Origin: Capitulum mitella
Lineage: Eukaryota; Arthropoda; Thecostraca; Pollicipedomorpha; Pollicipedidae
NCBI GenBank assembly: GCA_030062745.1
Contig: CP099853.1
Coordinates: 1,550,001 to 1,614,000, forward strand
Direction of reading: 5' to 3'
Length of the DNA stretch: 64,000 bases
Within the stretch, counting starts at the first letter, position 1. Every line of letters begins with the position of its first letter. Shown piece after piece: positions 35,180-46,458 of this stretch. The notes beneath the pieces were generated by a model. That model saw only the letters and a program-made list of their open reading frames with translations. It made no database searches and was not told where the DNA came from. Both the position numbers and the translations under genes were made by a program.

Positions 35180-37759
35180 TGTACTCCAGGCAGTGCATAC
35201 AGTACCATACAGGGCAAGCCATTGCGTTAACCCTACTCCGTGCTCCTGCCTGCTGCGTTCCAAAGGGAGGGAGGGAGGGATTCCTTGCTGGAGGGAGGGG
35301 ACAGATTTTGCCCTGCTGTGATCTCAAAAACTATAGGCCCGATTTTCCAGCGGAAAACGACATTTGATAGCCTGTGGTGAGATCCACATTCATCAAAAAG
35401 CTGACAATTTTGAAACGGGGAAAGGGACGCCAAAATGGAGTATAATTAGGGGTTTACGTATACAGGCCTTCTGACCACATCTGACAACCTATTTTGCTCT
35501 AATTCATGGGATTTTGCCGACATTGATATTTTTGTAAGATATGTTAGGAAGACGTCGATTTTCGAAACTCATTTGCGCATCCAGAACATATAAAAAGGGG
35601 CATACGTTTCCGGAAAAAAATTTATTCTGGAACGTATCTTCAGCCTGGCGAGCCCATTGGTATTTGGAAAATATTTCTTCAAGAGTCACGTGCAATAATA
35701 TATTCATTTCACAAAAGTCCGTAGGCGAATGCAGTTACCTGAAAACGTGGGTTAGCTTTCTACATGGTAAATTGAGTCAGAGTTTCTCAAAAATAACAAG
35801 AAATAAAATACCCTCTTTTGCATTGCCCTGGACCCGTCTCTGATTCATATCTTCACTTAAGTTCATGGCATTTGATCGTAACATATGTGAAATCAACAGA
35901 ACTAATCACTCAGGTCCAGATGTCTGTTACGAATGTGCAACCTAACACGGATGTCTGGAGCCGCCCCTGGCAGCATATATAGGTGAATTTGATGCATAAA
36001 TAAGGGCAAATTTATTTATCACACGTCAACTCTGTTTTATTCATACAATAATAAGCGTTCTTAGGAGTAAAAAAAAAAACACTGTTTTACATGCCCCCGT
36101 ATCCATCACTGACCAGCATTTTTCTTAAAAATACTTGGAAGAGTGCAGATTACAAACATTCCGGTCTTTTTAACTGCCTGCGACATTATAAAGAATATCA
36201 GAATAATACATGACCACGTCGAAGTGCGCGATCTCCAGAAAACCAGAATACGATGTTCCTCAAGCATGCGCCCCTGAAAGACGTTCTGGGACTGCCTCTG
36301 GAGTAGGCAGATTTTTTAAACTTTGCCACATGTGGAAAACACATTTAGAAAAAGTCTTGTGTTTTGCGTCTATGCTTTGTGAAGCAGTTGCCAAAACACC
36401 GGGAAAGGAGAGCGAAAAAACCGGACGGGGAGAAGAATCCCCCCTCCCCGGGCATGGAACAAGATTAACGAACCATTTTCAGATGTGATGGGCAATACCA
36501 CATGGCCCATCGAAAAAACCGGCGATATCGTCATTTTGGATGGAAAGAGAAATGTCACAGATATCACAGCTTAAACTGTTGTTCTGTGTTGCAAAAAAAA
36601 TGATTTCAAACCGCGTTTGTTACGCCTTTGTTTTCATTTCATAAATTGTCGATGTCTGGGAATGTCCAGCTGTGGTATTCATGGCAGCTACGGGGGCCAA
36701 ATCTGCCGAGATACGTGGCAGCTTGGGGCGGATCACGGCTGTTGGCCCCTGCTTCGTCTCATGTTCTCCATCGGGAACTATTGCCTGGCAAGGACTGCAT
36801 GAGAAGCAGGGCGGTACGGCACTGCGCACACCTGAAACTGCTGCTAAAAAGACGTTTGTGGCACACTGGGATCTTCGAGGATCCCATTTTCGGCCCATTT
36901 ATTGCGTGTAATTTCACAATTGGAATTGATTTCACAGACGTTTTGGTACATATAGACGTTCTAATTTTATATGTTCTAAATGAGGTAGATGGTAGCTTGT
37001 GAAGTCAGGTGGTTAACGGCTTCCTTTGCAGAGCCATTGCTGTTGCCCTCAGACATAATATGTTTTCAGAAACGGTACAGCAAAACACACATGCCAGTCA
37101 GGTGCCTGCTTACGTAGCTGCTAAGCTACCCAACATTTATCAGCCACCTCGCAGCCACTCTGTCAACGCAATATGGGAAAGCAGAGAATCGTACGGCAGC
37201 GTGTCGGGAACGCTGGAAGAATTTAGCCGCGAAGTGTCTCCCATCACCGTGAAAAGATCTAAAGCCCGGTTTGGTCCATCGCATGCGCACTTTATATTCG
37301 CAGCGGGCTGTAAATTTATGCTCATAGCCCTGTGCATGAAGGGTGCGAATGTCAATAACTCGTGCCTATAGTGCGAGCGGAAAAAAACGAACTACTGTCA
37401 AGGTAGGTTGTCATGGCGTGAGCACCTCACCCCGGACAGACCTGGGCGTAGGTTGCCAACACTGGTGCCCTGCTTCGGTCTCGAAGACACAGCGGTAGAC
37501 ATTCTGCACCTTTTCTGTAGAGTAGCTAACGAGCTGTTTGATCTCGTCATAAAGGAAATTGATTATGGCGGGAAGGAGCTGACTGGTTTGGACGTGACTG
37601 CCTGATGATGACTTTTAAGGTGTGCCGCGACCTACTGGTCGTTATGCGCCGTCTGTAGTTGGTGTAAGTTACACTATGGTAAGAGTGTATGTGCCAAATC
37701 TCAGGACGGCACAGATCCACAGTTCAATTTAGCGTTACAGCGGGAAAGAGTGGTGAGTA
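35180..37759. other. No gene seen
   Basis: AT-rich DNA with short ORFs. A hAT-like terminus, CTGGAGCCGCCCCTG, lies at 35955-35969 but I found no partner end. ORFs at 36628-37002 and 37009-37371 (+) are unrecognised. Confidence 0.35.
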
Positions 37760-38990
37760 CAAGCGATTAACTGACTTCGACTTTTTCATGATGGTATGCT
37801 TTACTGTCATCCACTTGAATGCCTTGGGCCCATATCACATGACCCAACTTACGCACCTCTCTGTAGGGCAATTTGGCCGTACTGGGTTTGTGTTTTATGT
37901 AATATTGCTGTGAGCACTGGAAACCTCTTCGGATATCTGCACGCGGTCTTTTTCGGTACTGGTGCTACAGATCAAATCATCCAGATAGTAGTGCACTTTC
38001 CCGGTAGCCAGCAGTGGCGCGTATACCGCGTCCGCCACGAGCTGAGGCGTGGCACTAGCATTTTCCATCCCGATGAGCAGCACATTGGACTGGAAATCCC
38101 CGAAACAGGTAGAGAAACCGGCGAGCCTGGCACGCTCCGGTTTTGATGTTATTTTTTTTATTTGATGTTAACTTTTTGCCACGTTCAAGGTGCTGAGCAC
38201 GCTCCTGTGGCGCCCTAAGGCTTCGAAAAGGCGTCGCATGGTCGGCAGCGGGCAGGGGCACGAGAACTGCTCTTCAGGCTGGGGGAAAGCACTTTGGGTC
38301 CGTCTTTGCCAGTCCACGTCCATAGAGTCAATGTTAAATCACAAAAAAGTTGGGGGTTGAAGCCCCCTCGCCCCATGGTTCCAGCGCCTATGGCAGCGGG
38401 TAACACGTTGTTTCAGTTACAGCATTTAACTTCACGCGTGATTAAAACATTCGCCATCGGTCAGTTACTGGCCTGGCGTCAGTTTTTCACAAGAAGACAC
38501 GGTGACTGCGGACCATCATGGCTGGCTCCGTGAGATCGTTGTCCAGCATTGTCCGAGCAAGGGTGTGGTCGGCAATAAACGGGGCCTGCCCCTGGCTTTA
38601 GAAGTTCGGCATGGGTCGCAATTTCGACTGTTTCCAAAACGAATTCGTGACACGCAAATATGGACTCATCTTTGTTGAAAAGAGATTCGACTGGGCTCGT
38701 GTTTCTTTGAGGAGGTGGGAGAGGAAATATAACGCCGAGAATGCCTCTTGGCTCGGCCATCTTCCAGACCACTTTCTCTCCTATTTTGGTGGAGTATCCG
38801 ATGGACCACTTGGTCGTGTCACCGTGGTCACCTCACTCTCATATAGCGTGCTGGTCCCGAGCACGTAGCCTGACGGCAGCACCATACCTTTTTCTGACAA
38901 GTCTCGAAATTCCACCTGGATGTTCCCACTGGAGCTTGTCGGACCCATAACGTAAGACGTCAAACTGTTTTCTTGGCACATGACCATATA
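37760..38990 (-). mobile_element. Ty3/Gypsy pol remnant B (spacer and reverse transcriptase)
   Basis: On the minus strand, 38083-37895 reads VLLIGMENASATP, then VADAVYAPLLATGKVHYYLD and DLICSTSTEKDR. This is the Gypsy RT segment around the catalytic Y-x-D-D box, with APLL and GKVH upstream. In another frame at 37750-37860 follows KLGHVIWAQGIQVDDSK, the block that normally comes next. Further upstream (38479-38987) are decayed protease-RT spacer phrases (EFRDLSEKGMVLPSGYVLG, then ATHAELLKPGAGPVYCRP). At least three frame changes are present, so the copy is dead. It lies 32 kb from remnant A, and since they cover different pol parts I cannot say whether they are one family. Confidence 0.75.
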
Positions 38991-39760
38991 CTGCTAATGG
39001 CTTTAAAAGGTATAACCTGAAATTTCTCGGACGGGTTCGGTCAGTAATTCGAAGTCAAGAGAAGGTTGAGCCATTTTAGACAACTCCTATTTGCTGTTTT
39101 TTTACGCTTAAAAAATTGCATTTTGGGAGTAGTTAGTTATAACGCAGCATCATCAACATAAGCGAAAAAAATGGTTGACCTCAGTTAATGCACCGGACGT
39201 TCAAAGTTATTTTCCGTTTTTTGGTATGGCTTCTGAGTTAACTGCAAGCATTTTGGGAAAACTTTTTTATTTTTATGACAGCAATTGCCTTGCTGATCCC
39301 AAATAGGCCATGAGTATCACTTATCGCTCTCTAGAAGGTCAAGGGCTCTTGAAGTCATTTAAGTTCATTTTGATACAAGGACCTTTTGAGGGCTGGAAAG
39401 TTTGGCTGGGAACTTGAAAAGGCATGTAAAATGTTTTTATGTAATATTTTGGCATATTTTGGCCTATAAATGTACAAACTGGGGGACGCTCCAAGCCCCC
39501 CCCCCCCCAATTACAAAGGACATGTGTCAAATACTCGTACAGCGCCGTCGTGTCTTTTTGCGAATGATGTTTATTACCATGTTTTGTGGAACAAAGAAGG
39601 GGAATGCTGCTTTCCTCTCCTCCGTTATTACGGCTGGGTTGACAGCGTGAGACAGCAGCAAGCTTCGCCTGCTACTCCGTGACGCAGGCGGAAGAGGGCG
39701 TTGTAAAACCACGGACTTTTGTTTGCGAATGATAACGATTTTTTTGTTTAACTGATTTGT
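38991..39760. other. No gene seen
   Basis: AT-rich non-coding DNA. The string AAGGTCAAGGGCTCTTGAAG with TCATTTAAGTTCA near 39338-39372 resembles the AGGTCA-rich segment of the TTAA elements and may be an eroded relative. Confidence 0.3.
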
Positions 39761-40222
39761 TTATATTCTTGTTTTTATTTCTTGCTTTTGTGTCCACCAT
39801 GTTGCCCTACCGTACAGATCAAAAACCAAAATTGGTCCAGGTTTATTTGAAAGTGTCAAAATTGCGAAAACACCACAACCTCGAAAGATTTTTTCGAAGT
39901 TCGTAAAACACCAAACCGGAATACAATTTTGAACATGGTGCACAAGTTCATGCAAGGATGTAATGTTGAGAACTTGAACAAACCGAAATGTTGCCCCAGA
40001 CTCATCATGCGAAATAAGGAGATGGCCGGAACGGCAAGAAACCCCCTTTAGCGAAGCCAGAAGACGTTTTTGCAGAGACTCAGCCAACAACTTGGGTGCA
40101 GCACGGCAACAGCTGGCCTGATCGCGAGAAATCGCATTCACTTGTTTCTTCATAAGATCCCCACCCACCGAAAGCTTTCCCGGATTGATATCCAAGCCAG
40201 AGCCGTGACACGAAGACATCAT
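39761..40222 (-). CDS. 153-codon ORF, unrecognised
   Basis: This ORF has an ATG start (MMSSCHGSGLDINPGKLSVG) and contains RAAPKLLAESLQKRLLASLK and ATFRFVQVLNITSLHELVHH. Composition is balanced and the frame is the longest in its neighbourhood, with no competing open frame over most of its length. There is no signal peptide or membrane span, and no known motif. It could be a host exon or a fragment of a transposon ORF. Confidence 0.25.
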   Translation of the reverse strand: MMSSCHGSGLDINPGKLSVGGDLMKKQVNAISRDQASCCRAAPKLLAESLQKRLLASLKGVSCRSGHLLISHDESGATFRFVQVLNITSLHELVHHVQNCIPVWCFTNFEKIFRGCGVFAILTLSNKPGPILVFDLYGRATWWTQKQEIKTRI

Positions 40223-41327
40223 TTACAGAGAGCCGTTGTTTTTCTGATAAGGCGCATTTCTATCTTGATGGCTTTGAAAACAGGCAGAACTTAATGGTCT
40301 GGACTACTGAACCATCATTTCATGAACGACCTCTCCGCCGCCAGAGATGCACTGTTTTGGTGCACCCTGAGCACGCACCGCATCAGTGGACCATGCTTCT
40401 TTGAAGACTTGGACGACCAGTGTGTCGCCGTGAACGCTGTGAGGTCAGATTCGTCATACCCAGGTTCTGGAAGGGTCCCACACGAAGACGGCCTGCAGCT
40501 TTCCTACAGCTCAGTGGTTCCACCAGGACGGCGGGAATGTTCACATGCTAATCTGACTCGGTGGTGTCTGCAAGGGAGGTCTGGCGCGACTTATTTCTCT
40601 CCAGGAACCACTGTCATGATCATCGTATTCCTCGGACTGAACCCTAGGGGTTCTTGTCTGTGGGATGACTTGGCTCAGGATGCCTGAAGTCCTAAGTGTA
40701 GCAAAAAACCCACAAACATCCAGGGACGCAGGATGCCATCATGTCAGCTGTCCGTACGGTCCAACGATCAGCACGCAACGCTGCGACCCAATTTGCCAAA
40801 CGTCGAGCGTCTCTGCGCCTGCAGCGTAAGGGTGCTCAGCCCACCTGAAACAAGCACTGTACCGAAATAAATGAAGGACGGGAGGAACGGTGTGCAGTAG
40901 AGACAAAGAAGCGCTGCTCGTGGTGTGTGTTAGTGAAAGTCAATAAGTCATCTGTCGTTGATGCACTCTGTACGCTGGATTGAAATACGTGGTTTTTCCG
41001 TGGCACGCCTCGTAGCTCGCCCGGCTCCTCGCAGCTTTTTCTTCTGCTTATGGTCCTGCATCGTCTACCTATTCCTTGATCTTCTGCTCCTCCGCGGTCA
41101 TCGGCGAAAGCTTCGCTTCATAAACAGCACACAAGAGGCTTTGTTTGATTGGAAAAACTGATCTGCGTCAAACTATCAAAGCATTCAGAAAGTAGGATAC
41201 TCAAAACGCTTGGCGTGTAAGAATAGTGGAGCTTGGATATAAAAAAGCGGTTCCATTTTCAGAGGTACAACCGGGCCGAGTCAAAAACAGAAAAGGAATG
41301 ATCGTTAACCGTCAGACTCTTATTGCG
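40223..41327. other. No gene seen; 3' flank of the GH18 gene
   Basis: Short unrecognised ORFs. For the minus-strand GH18 gene at 41328, the first 100 bp downstream contain CAATAA near 41318-41323 (read on the minus strand), a possible weak polyadenylation signal. Confidence 0.35.
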
Positions 41328-42998
41328 TTATAGCACATCCACATTGACGCGAACTTTCACCTTTGCGTTCAAACTAGGGATCAGTGTCAGGAGCTGCGGG
41401 AGGTCTGCGGAACTTGCATCGTCAGTCGCCATTTCAGTCGTGCTTTCTGGTTTTTTGACACCATTAAATATTTCAGCGTCAGGTTTCGAGGACACATTTT
41501 CCGGCCCACTAGTGGCAACAGATCGTGGCATTGTTGACTGCGTTGTCGATGGACTCATGCTGGAAATGCTTGTGGTCTCGACTACTAAGGGGGCTGCAGT
41601 AGTGGGAAATCTTGAAACGCCAATGACAGGTCGCGGTATACATTTGGCCTCCTGACTGCAAAATCCTTTTTCGGCATCGTACTGCAGGCCCATTTCGCAA
41701 GGCAGCGCTTTAGCCACACCATCTTTGCAAGTGTAGAACAAACTGCAGTTGTCTGGTTTCGGGAACCTGCCGTCCCTATGACAGGTGAACACCGCCGTGT
41801 TGTCGAAGGCGGGCGTGGTCGGCGGACGGGGCGTGGTCGTTGTCGCTGTGCCGACCCGCATGCCCTCCTTCAGCGCCTCGATCAGGGGGTAAGGCCGGCC
41901 GGTGCAGAAGCCGCGGAAGTCGTCTTGAGCGAGCGTCCAGACGCCCGCGCCGCCTAGGTCCTTCTCGAGAACGCAGGCGCCCTTTCTGCGCATCATGCGT
42001 TCGTCGTCGAAGGCCACCCATTGGTCGCCGCCGACAGCGTACGGCCCCACGGCACTGGGCTGCGGTCGGAACGCCTTCCAGCCGTTCAGGCTGACGTGTT
42101 CGCAGATTTCCGTGAACGACAGGGCGCCTTTCCCTCCCTTATATTTGCCCTCGTTGCCGGGTCCTGCGGCAGGCGCCCCCAGTCCGCTGAGCTTAGCATC
42201 GCTGAGGGTGAATGAGATCCCGAAAGCGGGGACCGTGAGAATCATCCGGCTGGGGTCGGCACCGAGCTGTCGATGCGTCTCCACCGAGAAGTCGATGTGG
42301 TCGGTCGAGCCCGGCTCCACTGCAAACAGAGGCGCGTGGTGGCCTGTGACGTTGGCCGCGCTTGAGTGGAGCGTGTAGGAGAGGAGGTTCACGTAGTCCA
42401 CAGTTCGGGTCACCCGAACAACATCAAAATCTTCCTGTGCTTTCGTGACGTTGGCCGTAATTGTTGCGCCGACGAGCAGCCTGTCCCTCTTTGACTCCTC
42501 AGCCTCGGCCTTGAAGCCCGCCATCAGCGCCTCCACCAGCCTCGCGTGTTCTTCCTTTTTACCGACCACCTTCCAGTCGATGTCTATGCCATCAAAGTTG
42601 TACTTCCTGATGTATTGGATGGCGTTTGCAACGAACTGTTTAGTCTTGGAGGGGTCGGACGCCGTGTCCAGTAATATTTCCTGCTGGAGGGTTTCCGATC
42701 CGCGGAGGGTCATGAGCAGTTTTAAACTCGGATTGATGTCTTTCAGGGCAGCGAACTGCTCGTAGCCTTTGCTCATCAAGTCGGAAAAGGCGTCAGATGG
42801 TCCCAGCCTCTGCTCGTCGTTGCTGCTGACCAGTGCGTAATGCAGGTGGGTGCAAACGTGCGGGTTGATGTTGAGCGGAGTGAACCTGGCAAGCGGCGCA
42901 CGATAGCGCGCCCAGTTAGTGTCGTAGCAGACCACTTTCAGTTGCTGGTCCTGTCCTACCGCCAGTGCCAGGCAGCAGCACAGGAAGCACAGCGTCGT
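41328..42998 (-). CDS. Secreted GH18 chitinase-like protein with CBM14, catalytic Glu replaced by Lys
   Basis: This intronless frame of 556 codons is chosen to begin at the ACG (42996-42998) where homology with neighbouring repeats suggests the ancestral ATG. There is no in-frame ATG before the domain. Residues 3-16 (LCFLCCCLALAVGQ) form a signal peptide. The GH18 barrel follows: KVVCYDTNW, VCTHLHYALVSS, LKLLMTLRGSE (a degenerate SxGG strand), YNFDGIDIDWKVVGK, DYVNLLSYTL, MILTVPAFGISFTLSD and GGAGVWTLAQDDFRGFC. The active-site motif is normally DGxDxDWE. Here the Glu is Lys (codon AAG, 42570-42572), so hydrolysis is not expected and a chitin-binding or signalling role, as for other chitinase-like proteins, is likely. 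A Thr/Pro linker leads to a six-Cys CBM14 domain at about residues 395-450 (FTCHRDGRFPKPDNCSLFY onward). The tail is Ser/Thr-rich and ends KVKVRVNVDVL. The lack of introns over 1.67 kb suggests a retrocopy. Confidence 0.93.
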   Translation of the reverse strand, partial: TTLCFLCCCLALAVGQDQQLKVVCYDTNWARYRAPLARFTPLNINPHVCTHLHYALVSSNDEQRLGPSDAFSDLMSKGYEQFAALKDINPSLKLLMTLRGSETLQQEILLDTASDPSKTKQFVANAIQYIRKYNFDGIDIDWKVVGKKEEHARLVEALMAGFKAEAEESKRDRLLVGATITANVTKAQEDFDVVRVTRTVDYVNLLSYTLHSSAANVTGHHAPLFAVEPGSTDHIDFSVETHRQLGADPSRMILTVPAFGISFTLSDAKLSGLGAPAAGPGNEGKYKGGKGALSFTEICEHVSLNGWKAFRPQPSAVGPYAVGGDQWVAFDDERMMRRKGACVLEKDLGGAGVWTLAQDDFRGFCTGRPYPLIEALKEGMRVGTATTTTPRPPTTPAFDNTAVFTCHRDGRFPKPDNCSLFYTCKDGVAKALPCEMGLQYDAEKGFCSQEAKCIPRPVIGVSRFPTTAAPLVVETTSISSMSPSTTQSTMPRSVATSGPENVSSKPDAEIFNGVKKPESTTEMATDDASSADLPQLLTLIPSLNAKVKVRVNVDVL

Positions 42999-43163
42999 CG
43001 ATTGAAACACATAACACAGCGTCGTCGACTGAAACACATAGACACAGCGTCATCGACTGAAACACAAAACACAGCGTTGTCGACTGAAACACAAAACACA
43101 GCGTCATCGACTGAAACACATAACACAGCGTCATCGACTGAAACACGTAACACAGCGTCATCG
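42988..43163. repeat. 27-bp tandem repeat, 6.5 copies, at the 5' end of the GH18 gene
   Basis: The unit is CACAGCGTCATCGACTGAAA then CACATAA, with copies starting at 42988, 43015, 43043, 43070, 43097, 43124 and 43151 (partial). All are 27 bp except the second, which is 28 bp because of one extra base at 43041-43042. On the minus strand each unit encodes nine codons (FQS-M/T-TLC-Y/F-V), and most units carry ATGACGCTGTG (Met-Thr-Leu-Cys). The unit nearest the gene reads ACGACGCTGTG, directly continuous with the signal peptide. Confidence 0.95.
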
Positions 43164-43359
43164 GAGCACGTTCATGTCTTGTAAGGCAACGGTTTACCGC
43201 TGATACGTTTGCTTATTGGCTTTGGGCGGTGTTCAAGAACGCACGATATTGAATAACGTGCATGGATCAATGCCTTTAAAGACCAGCAGTGAGCGCCAAC
43301 GGAAGGTCTCGTTGCCCTGAGAAGAGCAGGCTAGCGGCTCTCTGTTGACCTGTAATACT
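43164..43359. other. 5' flank of the GH18 gene
   Basis: No clear core promoter was identified upstream of the tandem repeat on the minus strand. Confidence 0.3.
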
Positions 43360-43750
43360 ACCCCCTGCCGGCCTGCAGAGGGTAGAGGTGGGCCTGTGCC
43401 CTGTGTGGGCCAGACCTTGTGGGTCTGCTTAGGTCGCCCTGTAAAGAACTTTCCAAGCTGCCCCGTACAGAAACCATGGACTTCCGTAAAGCTGTAAAAA
43501 CCTTGTGCGGCCGATTTGTAAATGGGCCTATGCCGTTCTGTAAAAAGGACTCTGCCTGGCAATACAGAGGACCCTGTCCCTCTAAGAAATATCCGCTGAC
43601 GTTTAAATTGGTCCCCTTTACAAGCCATCGTGTTTTGTCTGCAGCAAGGAAGCCAGTGCTAGATAGCAAGGACCACTGCTGGCCCATAATGGGCCCGTGT
43701 TTAACTGTGAAGGTGGCCTGCGACCTGCAATGGCTTGTAAACAGCATGAA
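43360..43750. repeat. Irregular degenerate repeat with recurring TGTAAA phrases
   Basis: Blocks of roughly 20-30 bp built around (C/T)TGTAAA and GGNCC recur without strict periodicity: CCCTGTAAAGAACTTTCC, TTCCGTAAAGCTGTAAAAAC, GATTTGTAAATGGGCC, TTCTGTAAAAAGGACTC, GCTTGTAAACAG. Both strands are open over about 340-390 bases. The ORFs (113 codons on +, 129 and 131 on -) match nothing I know. Confidence 0.5.
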
Positions 43751-44088
43751 CCCGTTTTAGAGGCCGTCATATCCGATAACATTTAATGTTGTGTGGTATT
43801 CTGTAACAAATTTAATTTGACATCCATCAATACATTTATGGACAAAAACTTTTCATTTTATTTTCACTTCCGTGGGGTGTTTTTTGCAATCCCGCGTTCT
43901 AATGCATATGACTTGATTCGGCAGCACTTCGAACATGGGACACCAATGCGGGCGATTTCAGTAGGCGATATACCTGCAAACGTGAAACGCATATCGTGCT
44001 GACTGCATTGCACATTAGAAGATTTCTGAACTGGATTTTGAGAGAAAAAAAATGGACTGAAAGACGGACTGAATTTTCACGATCCCCT

Positions 44089-44536
44089 CCAATCCGGTCC
44101 CTGAAGCCTAGGGCCCAATCCATTCGCAATCCGCCTTTTCCAAAATTCCTTAATTCTGCCGGGCCCAATCCGTAATAACAGAAATATGCTTATAAAAATC
44201 CGCGCCAATCCGTATTAAGTTTTCGTTTCTGCCATAAATGGGCAACCGTGCTGTATCTTAACATGTTTAACTGTTTTCTTTTAACAAATTCAGTGTAAGT
44301 ATTTCAACTAACTCCAAAAATCATGTCCGGTTGAGTTGTCTTCTGATATTTAACTAATTCCACTAATTTTAATTACCTTTAACTAATTAACTAATTTTTA
44401 ATTCGCCCAATCCGTGTGACCTGGCAAATTCTAAAATCCGCCCCGATGGTAGCCCATATCTTGCTTAAGTTTTGTGGCGCGGCGCAATTCCATCCGTGGA
44501 TCAATCCGTGATCCCCGGAGTTATCCAATCCGCTAA
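44089..44536. repeat. Cluster of CCAATCCG-type octamers
   Basis: The motif CCAATCCG (or CAATCCG/AAATCCG) appears about nine times in 450 bp at irregular spacing. Examples are 44089, the GGGCCCAATCC copies at about 44112 and 44161, GCGCCAATCCG near 44201, CGCCCAATCCG near 44404, GATCAATCCG near 44500 and ATCCAATCCG near 44523. The DNA between copies is AT-rich and non-coding. Confidence 0.6.
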
Positions 44537-46458
44537 ATATTTTATTGCACATGCTGCCATATGTCCTGGAACCAGCATTATTTGTGCACAAAGTTGCATT
44601 ACAACTCATAGCACTGCGCGACACCAAGCGTTACGCTTGCATTGGACACAGATGTATGTGCGTGACTGTGGTGTGTTTAGCTTCGTAACCATTTCGTTCG
44701 CTGTTACCTAGTGCCACCTGTCGGGGGGCCAGAGAACTGGCTGGGGTTGCTTAGCAACAGTGTTGTTTTGGTCAATGAGGTCGTAAGTTCGGGGGATAAT
44801 ACAGAAATGGCTTGGACAATTCGCTGAGTTCATTACAGCTACATCGCATGCAAATCAGCCTCCCGTTAACATGTATGTGACTAGGCCAGCATCGGCCTCC
44901 GCATCATATTTCATTGTTGCAACGAAGACTTCATGGACGGAGTCCGCGTTCCAGCTTTCACTGTCATGTGGGGCGTTGTTTTAACTAAAAGCCAAAACGA
45001 CCTTAAAGTTATTAAACCCAAGAGCAAGTCAGACTTCGGGCTTTCGTGGCATGCGTTTCGGACTCAGAGACGACAGACCTGTTTTCATTATGAGGATTGT
45101 ATAAGACTCTTGGGACTGCTTGGCTGTCTTCATCACCCTTAGACCAGGTTAGTGGTGCAAGTCTGAGTTTTACTTCCGGCTTGAAATCACTACCCACGCC
45201 ATTTTCGTCATAAGTTTATTTGGAGACGCTAGTAACAGCGGTCTGCAGCATGCATCCATATTACAGTTCCACTTCGTAGCTCGCGGTTACCAAACGGAGG
45301 CAGTGCAGTCTGCCGCAAGAGAACGTCCAGTGATGCCGGAGCCTCCGTCCCCCCCCCCTTCCCCTCTAAAACCCCGGGTTCACCGCTGGTTGCTAAGAAA
45401 ACAATGCATGCCGCCGAACGAGGAGGCCGCTTTAGGGAAAATAAATCGTGGGTCTCCGCTACAGCATACTTTCCAGATGACGCAGGTGCTTCGAACGCAA
45501 AGCAATACACTGCTCCTTTTGGAGCAGATTATTCCTTTAATGTTAAATATGTCGCATGAAACCATTAAATATTACGGTCTTACTATTGTCGGGACTCTTC
45601 CATCACATGTAGTAGATATCAGTGCAAACCGGTGCCAGGCAGATGACAGTCAGGGTCTGGCAGTGGCGCAGTCAGGATTTTCTTAAGGGGGCGGAGCCCA
45701 GTGAAAAATGAAATGACACGAAAACCGCCTGCCGGGAAAACGATATGCAATGGTTTTCACAAAAAAATGCGGGCTTAAGGGGAGTGGCCTTGACTACGTC
45801 TGTGGGGTCTGACATATTGTTAGAAAAAAAGGTCAGAATACCCCTCTCAGACAGGCGCACAAACGTTTCGTAGACTTTCCATTCCTAATCCCAGTCCGTT
45901 TTACGGGGTCTGGGACAAATCCCAGAAACGGTAAACGATACCACAACAACACAACACAACGCAACACAACGAGTATATACACAACACAGCAGGATACCAT
46001 GACGAATATATGACAGAAATTATGTTGGAGCAAGATGCAGAATAACATGAGATGAACATCACATAAATACCTTTATGATACATCACAAGTTCAAGACAGA
46101 CTTGGCCCAGCATTCTGTTGTGATGTTGTGGTAACCAAAACAAACATGCTACAGCAGCAGGCATGCCACCATCAAGCTACTTCTTCCTTGTGCTTCAGGA
46201 AAAGGTGGATAACATTCTAAACTGAAGTGCCATTACGCCAAACACGTACTAAATATTTTTGGCATGTTATTGGTCTGAAAAGAAAAGCCACATTATCTAA
46301 GCAGTGCATAAGGTTTCTGTTTTACCATTGGCTAAAATAAATAAATGGGCCAAATGTCTGCAACAAAACACCAGGTTTAACAGAAGAAAACCACATTAAA
46401 AAATGTTTGCTAAAGATGAAAAACCTGCTTTCCTATTTCTTTACCAATTTTCTGTAAT
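44537..46458. other. No gene seen; repeat terminus at 45661 and (ACAAC)n near 45940
   Basis: No recognised coding sequence. At 45661-45715 is CAGTGGCGCAGTCAGGATTT then TCTTAAGGGGGCGGAGCCC, a widespread invertebrate repeat-terminus type related to the ends of the 16760 element. At about 45940-45975 is an (ACAAC)n/(ACAACGC) microsatellite. Confidence 0.4.

Noticed and set aside
41776..42378. ORFs on both strands within the GH18 gene as overlapping genes
   Set aside because: They are frame shadows of a GC-rich coding exon.
42916..43161. 81-codon ORF (MTLCYVFQS repeats) as a separate small gene
   Set aside because: It is the out-of-frame reading of the 27-bp tandem repeat running into the GH18 signal-peptide region.
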